This document shows positions 1 to 11,026 of a stretch of DNA of 64,000 bases, piece after piece. This DNA is from Pseudevernia furfuracea. Its lineage: Eukaryota > Ascomycota > Lecanoromycetes > Lecanorales > Parmeliaceae. Made by a program: the position numbers and the translations under genes. The number at the start of each line of letters is the position of its first letter. Within the stretch, counting starts at the first letter, position 1. The DNA lies in contig JAIUPT010000037.1 in the NCBI GenBank assembly GCA_022315425.1, positions 186,001-250,000 on the forward strand, written 5' to 3'. The notes beneath the pieces are model-generated. The model was not told the origin of the DNA. It was given only the letters and a program-made list of their open reading frames with translations, and did not search any database.

Positions 1-567
1 CAATCACCTCCATCCGTTCTTCGCCTCGATCCCTTCTATCACCAGCCTACGTCCAGCAACACCGTCTTTACGCTGGCGGCTCCTCCTACGGCGGTGGAGA
101 AGGCGACCCCAAAGGCGAGAACCCATCAGACCAAGGCTCGAACCCCTCCGCCGACCTCGAGCACCCAGGTCCAGCTCCCCCATCTGTCGGTCAAGGCACA
201 GGAGGTGGACCTACCAAGGGGGGGGCAGAAGGTCACAATACACAGCAGAATGACTCCGGCAGCAGCGGTGCTCAGGCTAGTACGAGTGGGAGTGGAGGAG
301 CAAGTGGAGGCGCAAGTGGAGGAGAGGGGGACGGACCACAGCCCAAGATTCACAAGCATGATGCGCCTGAAGAGCACACTCACAGTGACGAGGTGAGAGC
401 GCACAATGAGGATATGGCAAAGAGGCATGATCGTCCTAATGAACAAAGCCCCGATAAGGACGATAAAGTCGACAAGGGATACTGGAGTGGTACGTTGCTT
501 GCTACGTTTTCCCCATGAACTCGACTGATTGCTTGCAGGTCATGGTGGTGCCGACAGGAATCCGTAA
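1..567 (+). CDS. Conserved fungal protein of unknown function, 3' part only
   Basis: The gene enters from the left edge, so its start is not visible. Exons are <1-489 and 539-567. The intron at 490-538 begins GTACGT and ends TTGCAG, and the reading frame continues through it to TAA at 565-567. The visible product is hydrophilic: a Gly/Pro-rich stretch (with GEGDPKGENPSDQGSNPSAD), a Gly/Ser linker, then an acidic, His-rich tail ending GHGGADRNP. This low-complexity layout resembles a protein widely conserved among ascomycetes for which I know no function. The short last exon of ten codons is supported by the frame and by both splice sites. No domain or catalytic motif can be named. Its downstream neighbour on the same strand starts about 640 bp away. 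Confidence 0.7.
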
Positions 568-1206
568 TGGGGACGGTTTGAGCTGAAGGCATATGGGCGA
601 GCAGGCGAAGTGGAAAAATGTAACGATAGGAGGCATATCAAGGGCGACGGACTCCTGGAGCATATTCCGTTTGACAGGCAATGGAGTCAAGGACCGACTT
701 TCATAGCAATGCCCTCGATTAATAATATCAAGCCACACTGGTTACCAGGGCTACGAAGTTGACGTGTCAGAATTGCGGGGAAGCGCTTGTGACCAGAAAT
801 GAGAGTTGACATTCACGATCATGGTTGAATCTCTTCATGTTGGAGCCTCAAAAAGAGCTTCTTTGACCATTCCCAGCTTCTCGTAAAAGTAAATACTCAC
901 AACCCGGCGGAAGCTCAAAACGCGCAAGGTACCTACCTACCTTACTTTACCTACAAGACCCTGAAAACAGGCGTTGTTGTCAATTGTCATTTCGTGGCTG
1001 CCCGCTTACGTCACTTTACAAGGCTCCTTCGCGCTAAACAGCTTTCCCCGTTTGTTGCTCGAAGCTTCTACTCCACAACACAGACCTCACGTCCTCATCC
1101 ACCACTTCAGTAGGTCATTATCGCCTTACCTCCCACCCTGATTTCTTCTGACCAGTCCTTCCATAGATAACTGCAGTTGAGGCACACACGTATACCCTGT
1201 TCCAAG
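568..1206. other. Intergenic, promoter and leader of the Ish1 gene
   Basis: No open frame with gene-like properties is seen. The part nearest the next gene is pyrimidine-rich (about 1040-1150), as is common in fungal leaders, and a short run of overlapping CTAC/CTTAC repeats lies at about 928-957. Confidence 0.5.
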
Positions 1207-3220
1207 ATGAAGATTTCACTTTCCTCCGTGTTACTGTTCGCGTTGGTGACAGAGTCAACCGTTGCAAGCAGCTGGTTCGGTGGAGCTACTAAGGCAGGTC
1301 AGTACTCCTTTCACTCCTGCTGCTCTCCCATCTACTGTCCCTTCCTGACCAGATACTGCCTTTGAAAAATTCTGCAATGACAAGCTACGTCACATGGAGC
1401 TTCGGCTCCATCCATCCTCAATACACACTTTGATGCTCATGGACGCGTGTCTTCTCTCACTGATCCCATTCTTTAGCTTACAACAAATGGCACGAGACCG
1501 AGCTAGAGCGTTGGCTCTCGGACAACAACGTCCCCTACCCTACACCGGCAGACCGCAAAGATCTTGAGAATCTTGTAAAAAGCAATTGGAATGACAAAGT
1601 TGCCACACCGTACAAGGAATGGGACACTCCCCAGCTTCAGTCTTACCTCAAGTCCAAAGGTGCCGATACCAAGAAAGCCGCGGACACGAACAAGAACAGC
1701 TTGGTAAACTCCGTCAAGAGCTACTGGACGGACAGTGCGGACTCTGCCTCGGAATCGTATCACTCTGTGAAGGATTGGATTTTTGATAGGTATTCCTCAA
1801 TTCTTCACTAAAAAGATCCATTACTGACATTCAACACGCAGCTGGACCGACTCTCAGCTGAAGTCTTTCCTCGACCAAAACAATATTCCAGTACCTCAGC
1901 CTCGCAAGCGCGACACCATGATCGCAGCAGCTCGCTCGAACTACGAGTCTATTGCAAAGAAGCTTGGACAATCCATCCATTATCCCGGCGACTGGTTGTA
2001 CGAGACTTGGTCAGAATCTGACCTGAAGGAATTCCTTGATGAGCGTGGAGTGCCCGTACCTCAGCCAAGCACCCGTGACAAGCTCATTGCTTCAGTCCGC
2101 CGCAACTCACGCCTCGCTAGTACCAATCTCAAAGACACCGCTGCTTCCGCCTCGAAGTCTGCCCAAGCGGCCAAAGAGAGTTTGAGCGACGCTCTTCTTG
2201 ACTCATGGAGCGACTCCCAAATTAAGGAGTGGGCCGACAAGAACGGCATCAAAGTGCCCCAAGGATCCAAGCGGAATGAGCTTCTGGCGCTCGCACGCAA
2301 GCATCGCAACGCCCTGACAGGTGATAACGCAGCTTCCTCGGTCTCAAGCGCTTTCGGGGCTGCAACGACAAAAGCCAGCAATGAGTTCGCCCGAGCCACC
2401 GATGATGCCCAGCTCAAGGGGGAGGACGCTTTCAACCAAGCCGTAGGTACCTGGAGTGATAGCCGGCTTAAAGCATTCCTTGATGCTCGTGGTGTGCCCG
2501 TCCCTCAAGGCGGCAAGACAGACGAGCTTATCAAGCAAGTCCGCCTCAACAAGCATAAGGCGTCAACTGGCTGGTCTGCTTGGACCTTTGACACCTGGAC
2601 TGTCGATAACCTAAAGTAAGTGGTTTGGCGCGGCTATATGATGTGAGACACGCTGATCCTTTTCTTTTTTTCTTTCTTTTTTTTTTAGGAAATACCTTTC
2701 TTCTTCAAATGACAAGGCTGCGCAGAAGGCTGCGAAAAAGGCTGGGGCGACGCGTGATGATCTCCTCAAGCAAGCCCAAGACAGTTATTCGAGCGCGTCC
2801 AAATCAGGAGGAAGCAACTACGCCTCGGTCACTTCGTACCTCGCAGCATCTACGGATACTGTGAAAGGAAGCACGTTCGATACTTGGTCCGACTCTGAAC
2901 TCAAATCCTACCTCGACTCATACGGCATTAAGAACTATCAAGGTAGCAATACGAATGAACTCAAGGCCATGGCCCGTCGGAATGCTCAATACTTCCGCCA
3001 CGGCAGCAATACCCCTGGAGCCGGCATATTCGCCAGCCTGCAGAACGGCGCTCAGTGGGTTCTTGATCAGCTCAAGATTGGAGCTGCTAGCGGCCGCAAA
3101 GAGGCTGAGTATCAAAGCCACGGGGCAGCTGACCACGTGAAGGAAGCAGGGAGTGCAGCGACTAACCGCGTTGGTGAAGCGGGTGAAAAGGCGTCGGACA
3201 GGGTGAAGGAGGAGTTGTAG
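1207..3220 (+). CDS. Secreted/ER-entering Ish1/Msc1 repeat stress protein with eight repeats
   Basis: Four exons: 1207-1297, 1477-1789, 1842-2615 and 2689-3220, giving 569 residues. All three introns have GT-AG ends and keep the frame. The start gives a signal peptide (about 20 residues, ending near VASS). The rest is built from eight copies of the Ish1 motif, recognised as W(S/T)DSxLKxxLDxxGVPVPQ followed by a basic KRDxLI stretch. The copies begin near the WHETELERW, EWDTPQL, SWTDSQL, TWSESDL, SWSDSQI, TWSDSRL, TWTVDNL and TWSDSEL segments. The last 45 residues form an Ala/Glu/Lys-rich amphipathic tail like those of LEA proteins. In this family S. pombe Ish1 is a stress-induced nuclear-envelope protein and S. 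cerevisiae Msc1 affects sister-chromatid recombination. Location and role here are inferred from them. The seventh repeat is degenerate and directly follows the third intron. Confidence 0.9.
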
Positions 3221-5044
3221 GTAGGCGGTCAAAGGGAATGGATAGGATCGCATGAAGGGATTTCGATAAAGTCAAATGGCGGTCAGGCAAGGGTAGCAGT
3301 GACGGGAAGGAGAGTGAGCAAAATGCCGTGTATTTGACTGCAGTCTCTTACAGACATGCATGGTTTGAGATACCAGCTAGTGACCAATTGGTTCTTGTAA
3401 ATGAAGTTCGCTAGCAAGGAGCAATCGATCGGGTTTTGAAGCCGCAGAGGGAGTAGGAAGAGTTGGTTGGGTGATTTGACTCATTTTGGATGGCTTGGAT
3501 GAGGATGTCCTTGATTTTGACCCATGATGTTGCATTTTCATATTTTCGTGATTACTTTTGGTGAATATTTTTTTATTTTTTTTATTTTTTCTTGCCATGT
3601 TCCCATGTTAGCCCCGGCGGGTTTGATCGGGTTTTGTTAGCATGCAAATCCCATGCCAATCTCATGCAAAGCCCATGCAGGCTTCTGGTCTCCCAAGAAG
3701 ATAGCGTTAGATAGTGAGGGCGGTAAGGTACGAGTTGCCCGGCTGGGAATACCGAAAGCAGGACGGGCAGCATGCAGCCGGTGGTTCAGGTTCAGAACTA
3801 AAGATAGCGGGGGGCCCTGGAAGCCCAAATGGCGAGAATGGGGGGGGGGATTGGGGCCAATAATCATGGATACTGATACAGCCGATGATATATTTTCATT
3901 GGCCCCTGGATGATTGTGGGGGGGGGGGGGGTGCGCCCTACTTCGATGAATAAAGATGAATAAGATGAATAATATTCTTAAATATTCTTTGGGTCCCCTG
4001 GGGATCCCTTTAGCGAGGAGATCTTCGATGCAAGGCAAAATGATTATTATCACTTAGTTTACTTAGTCCCGACCTTGGCCGCGTGCTCGGACCTCAACAC
4101 CACAAAAAAAGAATGCGGAGACTTTTTTTTTTCTCTTTCAATTAGGCGAGCGTATTATCTTTTACTTTTGGGCATATCTAGGCATATCTAGGCAAAATAC
4201 GCTGATAATAATCATGGATTTGAATGGTTTGTTTAATTGGCATCAATTGAGCATCAATTGAGCATCAATTGTGTTACTATGATCCTGATTAGCACGTAGG
4301 GGGGTTGCAGATGTGTGCAGAATATGTGCAGATACCCAGATACCCAGATACCCAAATACCCAGATACCAATTGCCAAATTCCAGTAAAGAAGAAAACCCG
4401 GCGTGATCATGAGCCCGGCTGTGGCGGCTGTGGCTCTTCTCGCTCTACTAACTTCCCATCCCCCCCCCCCCCAAAAAGTCTCAAGTGATGAAATGTGCGA
4501 AGTGTCTCAGCAGTCCAAGTCCAAACACAGCTCTGAGGAACTAGGTAAAAAGAGTCCAAGGAAGCTTACAAGTTAGGGGGAAATGGGCACGCGCTACAAG
4601 ATGCTTCAGGCCCCGCTATTCGTCCACGGACGACCTTCCCTGTTATCGTGGATTATCGATGGACGAAAAATTGAAGATGATGCACCAACTGATATCTCCC
4701 CTGCTGCCTGGCCCTGCAGTGTGAAATCCGGGGAAAGAGGCGTATCGGACTGTCGGTAGTCAACCTGAAGGCTTTTCCTTTGGGTATTATTTTCGGTCTG
4801 GGGAAACGGACGGAAGAAGTGCCGTCCACTTATTCCTACCCATTGACTAATTTCCAACTAACACAACAAGGAAAACCTGAGCTGAGAGGTGGACGGGGAA
4901 TAAGGAAAACGAAGAAAGGGGAGGTGAGAGGTGGGACTTGGGGGTTACACGGTATATATATAACACATCGGACACGGCGGCTTCTTGTTTACCTTTCCTC
5001 CCTCAAATTCAAATCCACACCTCCTCCCGTCCCCACGAGCCAAC
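3221..5044. other. 1.8-kb intergenic stretch with short tandem repeats and homopolymers
   Basis: No gene is supported. It contains T-rich tracts (3566-3592), poly-G runs (3841-3849 and 3918-3931), a poly-C run (about 4461-4471), a double ATATCTAGGC unit near 4172-4194, three tandem AGCATCAATTG-like units at about 4240-4271, and a 9-bp AGATACCCA repeat (about five units) at 4330-4369. An AT-rich strip (about 4140-4280) is flanked by GC-rich sequence. Confidence 0.5.
4953..4963 (+). promoter_or_regulatory. Putative TATA box of the hydroxyacid dehydrogenase gene
   Basis: An uninterrupted TATATATATAA lies about 85 bp upstream of the ATG at 5045 and is followed by a pyrimidine-rich leader. Position and sequence fit a TATA element. 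Its use is inferred. Confidence 0.5.
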
Positions 5045-6557
5045 ATGGGTTCCACCGCCGACTCCCTTGACGACATCAAAGACATCCCCACCCCCACCAC
5101 CAACCACGTCAACGGCATCACCACCACCAAACCCACCATCCTCCACCTCGGCGATCCAATCCTCTACAATCACTCCCTGTACGCCCAACTCTCCTCCAAA
5201 TACCACATCATCAACCCCCCTCCGTCCTCACTAAAGCGCCCAATCTTCAAGCAACACCTCCTGGACAAGACATGGGGAGACTTCTCCGCGACAATCCGGC
5301 CGTTCTGGAACACCGGGGGGGAGATGGGCCGGTGGGATAGAGAACTGATTGAATTGCTGCCGACCAGCATGCAGGTCATGGCGAGTGCGGGGGCGGGGTT
5401 CGACTGGGTCGATACTGGGGTACTGGCGGAATTCGGTATGTGACATGTCATGCGCCGTGATGACAGCTGCACGATCTCCGACTGCATGATCGTCAATGCA
5501 AGGCATCGATGCAAGGCTTACCCGCAGGAGATGCCTCCGACACCGAGCAAACCCGAAATATATACCCGTTTCATTCTGTGCAAAGGGCGCTGCATTTTGC
5601 TGATGGTCGTTGGCTATGGACACAGGCATTCTCTACTGCAACGGCGCACACGCCTCCACCGAATCCGTTGCTGACATGGCCTTGTATCATATCATCTCCG
5701 TTTTCCGCCACATGACCTGGTCCTCCCTCGCCGCCCGTTCGAATTCCCCCGATGAGTGGACCAAAGCGCATCAGCAAATCCCCTTTGCGTCCCACAACCC
5801 GCGAGGCCACACCCTCGGCATAATCGGCCTGGGCAACATCGGGCATGCGATTGCGAAGAAGGTCCGGGCGGCATTCGGGATGAAGATCATATACCATGAC
5901 GTCATACAGAAGAGCGCCGAGGTGGAACGGGCAGCAGATGCCACCTTCTACCCGTCCATGGAAGGGCTGCTGGCGGCATCCGACTGCGTCTTGATAGCCA
6001 CCCCGTACACGGCCCGCCCGCTCCTCAACGCACACACCCTCTCCCTGCTTCCCCGGGGCGCCCGCGTCGTCAACATAGCCCGCGGCATCTGCGTCGACCA
6101 AGACGCCCTCGCCGACGCCCTGGTCAGGAACCACATCAGCGCGGCCGGACTGGACGTGCACGCATACGAACCCCGGGTCAGCGAAAGATTAAGCAAGATG
6201 TTCAACGTGACGCTGACGTCGCATACGGGCGGCGGGAGCGTGGAGACGGCGATGGGGTTCGAGAAGTTGGTGATGCAGAACGTGGAGGCGGTGTTGGAGG
6301 GGAGGGAGGCGCTGACGGCGGTGAACCAAGGCTTGGTGGACGGCTACCGTTCGAGGAGGGACGACGACGACCAGGAGGAGACGACGACGAATCGAGTCCA
6401 CGGACACGCCGATGATCCTGACGCTGTGAATGCCGGCGTCAAAGTCAACGGCGAGAGCCTGAGCACGAACGGCGAAACCATCAACGGCGTGCTGGAAGCC
6501 GGCAGCGTGATGAAGGAGGTCCACGGCACCGCGAGCACCGCGGTCGGGAACACGTGA
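5045..6557 (+). CDS. D-isomer-specific 2-hydroxyacid dehydrogenase (glyoxylate/hydroxypyruvate reductase type)
   Basis: Two exons, 5045-5435 and 5626-6557, encode 440 residues. The 190-bp intron runs from GTATGT to CACAG. The NAD-binding motif GLGNIG is at residues 198-203, with an acidic residue at the end of the next strand (YHD). The catalytic triad of the family can be placed: Arg283 in NIARG, Glu312 in AYEP, and His330 in SHTGGG. Members reduce 2-keto acids such as glyoxylate or hydroxypyruvate to D-hydroxy acids with NAD(P)H. The exact substrate cannot be read from sequence. The protein is longer than the usual 320-350 residues because of a Thr/Pro/Asn-rich N-terminus and a hydrophilic tail of about 80 residues after the catalytic domain. 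The tail, rich in Asp, Asn, Gly and Thr, is probably disordered. The cytosol is likely, as no signal is seen. Confidence 0.9.
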
Positions 6558-7074
6558 TGGGGGGGGTCGGCCCCCGGGATGTTTGAAAAGCAAAACCCCG
6601 GGGGGGGGGGCGGCGATTGTTGATCCGGATCCCCTGCTCGGGGGTGACGGTGATGGTGACTACGGAGATGGAAGACGAGACGAGAGGGGAGGAGAGGAGA
6701 TGAGATGGGATTCGATACATACTCTAGACTCAGTATATGGGCGGCCCTTTTTTCCTTTTTCCCTTTTTCCCTTTTTTCCCTTTCCCCTTCCTTTTTTTCC
6801 TCTTCCTCTTCTTCCTTTTTCCCCTTTTCCCCTACTCCCTTTATTCCCGCCCCCCCGCCTGCTGCCTGGTCCCTTTGACCCTCGGAGAGAGAGAGGGGTG
6901 CGGGCGGGCGCGCGGGGGAGAAAGGGGGGGGGTGGGGCGAGGGGCGGGGGGGAGGGGGGAAGGGGGGAGAGAGGGATGGCCCACCTCGGTGCAGGGGTTT
7001 TTTTATATTACATATACTGGACTGGGCGTTTTTGGGCAAGATACCTCCCTCCTTGCTGCACTGTTATTGTTATT

Positions 7075-7715
7075 TCAATTGCCAAATCCAATACAGTTCA
7101 ATTCGATTGTCAAATCCAATACAGTTCAGTTCGATTATCAAATCCAATACAGTTCAATTGTCAATGCAATGCAATTGTCAATGCAATGCAATTGTCAATG
7201 CAATCCACTTCAGTTCAATTTAATCCAGTTCAATTCAATCCGATTCAGTCCACTTCAATTCAATTCAATCCAATCCAATCCAATCCAATTCAGTTCAATT
7301 CAATTGCTAATCCAGTTCACTTCAATTTCATTCAATTCAGTCCAGTCCAGTCCAGTCCAGTCCAGTTCAATCCAGTCCAGTCCAGTCCAATTGCCAATCC
7401 AACCCAGTCTAGTTCACTTCAATCCAATTCAATTCAATCCACTTCAATCCACTCCAGTCCAATCCAATTCAATCCAATTCAATCCAATTCAATTCAATTC
7501 AGTTCAATCCAGTCCAATCCACTTCAATCCAATTCACTTCAATCCAATTCAATCCAATTCAATTCAGTTCAATCCAGTCCAGTCCACTTCAATCCAATCC
7601 AATTCAATCCAATCCAATCCAATCCAATCCAATTCACTTCAATTCAATTCAGTCCAGTCCAATCCAATTCCATTCACTTCAATCCAATTCAATTCACTTT
7701 AATTTAATTCACTTC
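7075..7715. repeat. Degenerate pentanucleotide satellite (TYCAR-type units)
   Basis: About 630 bp are composed almost entirely of 5-bp units TTCAA, TCCAA, TTCAG, TCCAG and TTCAC/TCCAC in mixed order, preceded by three copies of a longer unit ending in AATACAGTTCAAT (7085-7155). The units lack stop codons in the forward frames, which explains two overlapping long open frames. Confidence 0.9.
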
Positions 7716-7734
7716 ATTTTAATTGAATAAAGAG

Positions 7735-7895
7735 ATGAAGAGATGAAGGATGGAGAGATGGAGAATAAATAGATAAGTGAATAAATAAATAAAGAGATAA
7801 ATAGATAAATAGATGAATAGATAAATAGAGAGATGAATTAGATAGATAGATGAACAGATAGATGAACAGATGGATAGATGGATAGATAGATAAGT
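7735..7895. repeat. GATA/GATG/AATA tetranucleotide array
   Basis: It directly follows the pentanucleotide satellite. Interrupted GATG, AATA, GATA and GAGA units run for about 160 bp. Confidence 0.85.
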
Positions 7896-9407
7896 ATTCC
7901 TCATCTACTCTACTGTACTGTACTAGTATTAGTAACTGTACGGGTACTCAGCAGGCTTGGGTTCTCTGAGAACTGGAAATGAAGAATGGGTTTCAGGATG
8001 AGGATGAGGATGAGGATGAGGATGGGTTCGGATGATAGGAGTACTGTACTGTACTGTATGTAGAAAGAAACGTAGAAAAGAAACAAAGAAAAGCAGAAAA
8101 CGCAGAAAGGAAGGAAGGAAGAAAGGGAAAGCTTCGATCCAGGCTGGGTGCAATGAGCTCGAGGATCTTGATATTTATTTGATTGAATGAACTGATTGAT
8201 TGATTATGTAGGGAAGAAATAGATAGATGGACGAATAATACGAATAAACGAATAAACGAATAAACGAATAAACGAAAATACAGACAGACTGAACCCTTAA
8301 CTCTCTAATCCTTTTTCCTCCTTTCCTCCTTTCCTCCTTTGAAGCCTACACCAACCAACCAACCAACCAACCAACCACAAACAGCAGCAACCCAAATAAC
8401 AAAAAACAGGCGCCCAACCACCACACCATACCTCACCACACCATACCTCACCGCGCACAGCTATACCCACCCACCCATAAGCTTAAACGGGCAAGGTTTC
8501 TCTGATGCTGTTTTTCGAGGTGGAGGGTGGGAGCAGATTCCGCAATGGGTGTGGGTATGCAGCTCGTGCGGATTGCGACCGCGACTGCCGGATACGGGAG
8601 ATGTGGTCGTAGGCCTGTAGCAGGTGCTGATTGTAGGTAGCAGATGGCGAAAAGGGGGAAGGGGCGGGGGCGGGGGATTGGGTGGTATTATTGCCGTGGT
8701 GTCGCGGTTGTGGTGGTCGTCGTCCTCCTCCTCCTCATCCTCCTCGGCCCCGGTGTTGTTATTTTCTTTCTTTTGGGCAAGCGATGAGAGAGAGAGTGTG
8801 TGTATGTGTGTGGGTGTTCGTACTGCGTCGCGTGTGAGATCTTTCCAGGAGTAGATAGATGGATGCAATGGAAAAACAGACGGAAAAAGAAAACACAACA
8901 ATACAAAAAAAGAAAAAAAAAAAAAAAAAAGAAGCACGCGCAACAGACAAACCACATCAAACCAAACCAAAACAAACACCCCTCGCCCCTTTTTCCCGGC
9001 TCTCATATCGCATCATCATCACCGTCACCATCGTTACCACTCACCACCGATATAACAGGCAGACGACTAGACAGACAACCCTACATATATACATACATAG
9101 AAAGAAGAAGAAGAAGAAGAAGAAGAAGGAAAAAAGCGGCACCTCATGCTCAGCCAAGGAATACTTAAGAACAACCTCCCATACATACATACATACATCA
9201 ATAACCATCATAGGAGCCGAGAAGAGCAATGAGGATGCAAATTTGATGGGGAAGTTCTGGGAGGGGGAGAGAGGTCTTCACGAACCGGGGCAGGGGCCGG
9301 GGCAGGTGTAGGGGAGGCGGGGGGAGGGGGGGGGGATAGGAGTTGTGAAGATGCCCAGTGGGTTATTCATACTTACTCTTGTTCGAAATATGAAGTAAGT
9401 AAGTAAA

Positions 9408-9443
<36 letters not shown>

Positions 9444-9659
9444 TGAGTGAGTGAGTGAAATCAACGGGCATGGAAAGGAAAACCGACAAGAATACAAAGC
9501 AAAGCAAAGATGAAGGGAAGATGAAGGGAAGATGAAGCAAGTATCTATCTGACCTCTGCAAGATAGGTAGGTAGGTAGGTAGGTATAATAAAAGGCTCAA
9601 CTCAGAGAAGATTTATTTCGGCCTTCCGCATTGCAAATAGGACTCAAGGGGGGGGAATT

Positions 9660-9763
9660 CAAAAGCCAAAGCAAAAGCCAAAGCAAAAGCAAGAGCAAGA
9701 GCAAGAGCAAGAGCAAGAGCAAGAGCAAGAGCAAGAGCAAGAGCAAGAGCAAGAGCAAGAGCA
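9660..9763. repeat. GCAAGA/GCAAAA hexanucleotide array
   Basis: The array starts with GCCAAAGCAAAA-type units, then becomes a nearly perfect GCAAGA array of about 14 units. The reverse frame reads as a Ser-Cys repeat, which is not a gene. Confidence 0.9.
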
Positions 9764-11026
9764 GACGATGCGGGTTTCCCCCATATCGTAAGTAATCATT
9801 ATCATGATCATATTAAATAAGAAGAAGAAGAAGAACAAGAAGAAGAAGAAGAAAAGCAGTCCAAAACCTCCCTCCCTCCCTCCCTCCCTCCCTCCTCCCC
9901 AAGAGTACAAACACACATCATCACACCATGCATGCATTCCTTTTCGCAACCTTTCGCAAAAGGTGATTCGTGACAATGCTTACTTACCTACATCCACCAC
10001 CACCCACAACATCACTAACCACCCGCCCCCCCGCCCCTCAAATCGCAATCCAAACAAAATCGCACGAAGGCAACCCAACAACCCGAACCGTCCCACCGTC
10101 CTCCCGTCCACACGCGCCCAGCAACCAAACCAGACATCAGCCTCCAACAAACAACAAACAAACCCAAGCAAGGACATTGAACATTGAACATTGAACATCG
10201 AACATCTCCATCATTAAAACCCCGATCCCCCCCCACCACCCCACCAACCAGAGCGCGATTCGATTCGATTCCGGTTCGGGTCGGGGATTTGGAAAAAAGT
10301 AGTATGTAGTAGGGTACGCGGGGGTCTGTAAAAAAAAAGTAGTAGTAGTATGTAGGTACTGCAAAAACGACAATTGATGCAGAAACAATAATTGCAGATA
10401 GAGCTAAGGTATTGCAGATAGAGAGAGAGGTAAGGTATTGCAGATAGATAAGAGGTAAGGTAAAGGTAAAGGTAAAGGTAGATGAGAGTCCGTCCACAGC
10501 ATACCTACCTACCTTACGGATACTATAACCGCGTTCGAGCTATCCCAAAAAGGGGTTGGACTCGTCTTGTGAGGGAGGGAGGGAGGGAAGAGATACCTAA
10601 CGTGTATGTGGAGGAGGTCTGGAGAATGGTGCCGCCTGTCGAGCTTAGCAAGAAGATGGCTTAGAGCGCGGGAGATATATGAGGAGCTGAAGGCACCGTA
10701 CTCGTCTTCCTTTGATATGGGCGAGATCATGGTTGTTGCAATGCGATGAAGCGACGACTGTCAACTTTACCTTGTAGGGGATCCAAGCAGGGGTTTGATT
10801 TATTCAAGAAACGAGGTAAAGAGAGGCTGTCTCAATGATCTGTTTTGAAGTGCCTTTCCTAACCTGATCATACATACCTCTACTTAACCCACAGAGCCCA
10901 AAGGGCTCATCTCATCACGCTGCCAGTGATGTGTAATGGCGACCGGCCATGTTCCCTACCGTATGCCTTCCTGAAGTAAAGCCAAATTCCAGGGCTTCCT
11001 AATCCGTTTCTGTTCGTAAGCTACTT

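Larger units (their letters stand above)
6558..11026. repeat. 4.5-kb gene-free block made largely of microsatellites
   Basis: This lies between two converging genes. Arrays follow one another with little unique sequence between them: pyrimidine tract 6740-6850; G-rich tract 6890-6970; pentanucleotide array 7075-7715; GATA/GATG/AATA 7735-7890; GATGAG 7997-8030; CGAATAAA 8232-8275; CCTTTCCT 8312-8340; CCAA 8350-8377; poly-A 8905-8930; AAG 9103-9128; ACAT 9179-9198; GTAA 9393-9442; GTAG 9567-9584; GCAAGA 9664-9763; AAG 9821-9855; CCCT 9869-9896; ACATTGA 10177-10205; GGGA 10571-10588. The long open frames here are translations of repeats whose units lack stop codons. From about 10600 to 11026 the sequence is more ordinary but shows no gene. 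Confidence 0.85.

Noticed and set aside
6583..7707. Two overlapping long plus-strand open frames (374 and 321 codons) rich in Gln, Ser, Asn, Pro and Phe
   Set aside because: They are translations of the pentanucleotide satellite, whose units contain no stop codon in these frames. The first part reads through poly-pyrimidine and poly-G tracts.
7735..9763. Regularly repeated sequence considered as CRISPR
   Set aside because: The units are short tandem repeats without unique spacers, and the organism is a fungus.
9659..9976. Minus-strand open frame with a Ser-Cys repeat
   Set aside because: It is produced by the GCAAGA microsatellite, with no start context or homology-like features.
6558..11026. 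Gene-free 4.5-kb block considered as a centromere
   Set aside because: It is not AT-rich, has no RIP-decayed transposons and is flanked closely by housekeeping genes.
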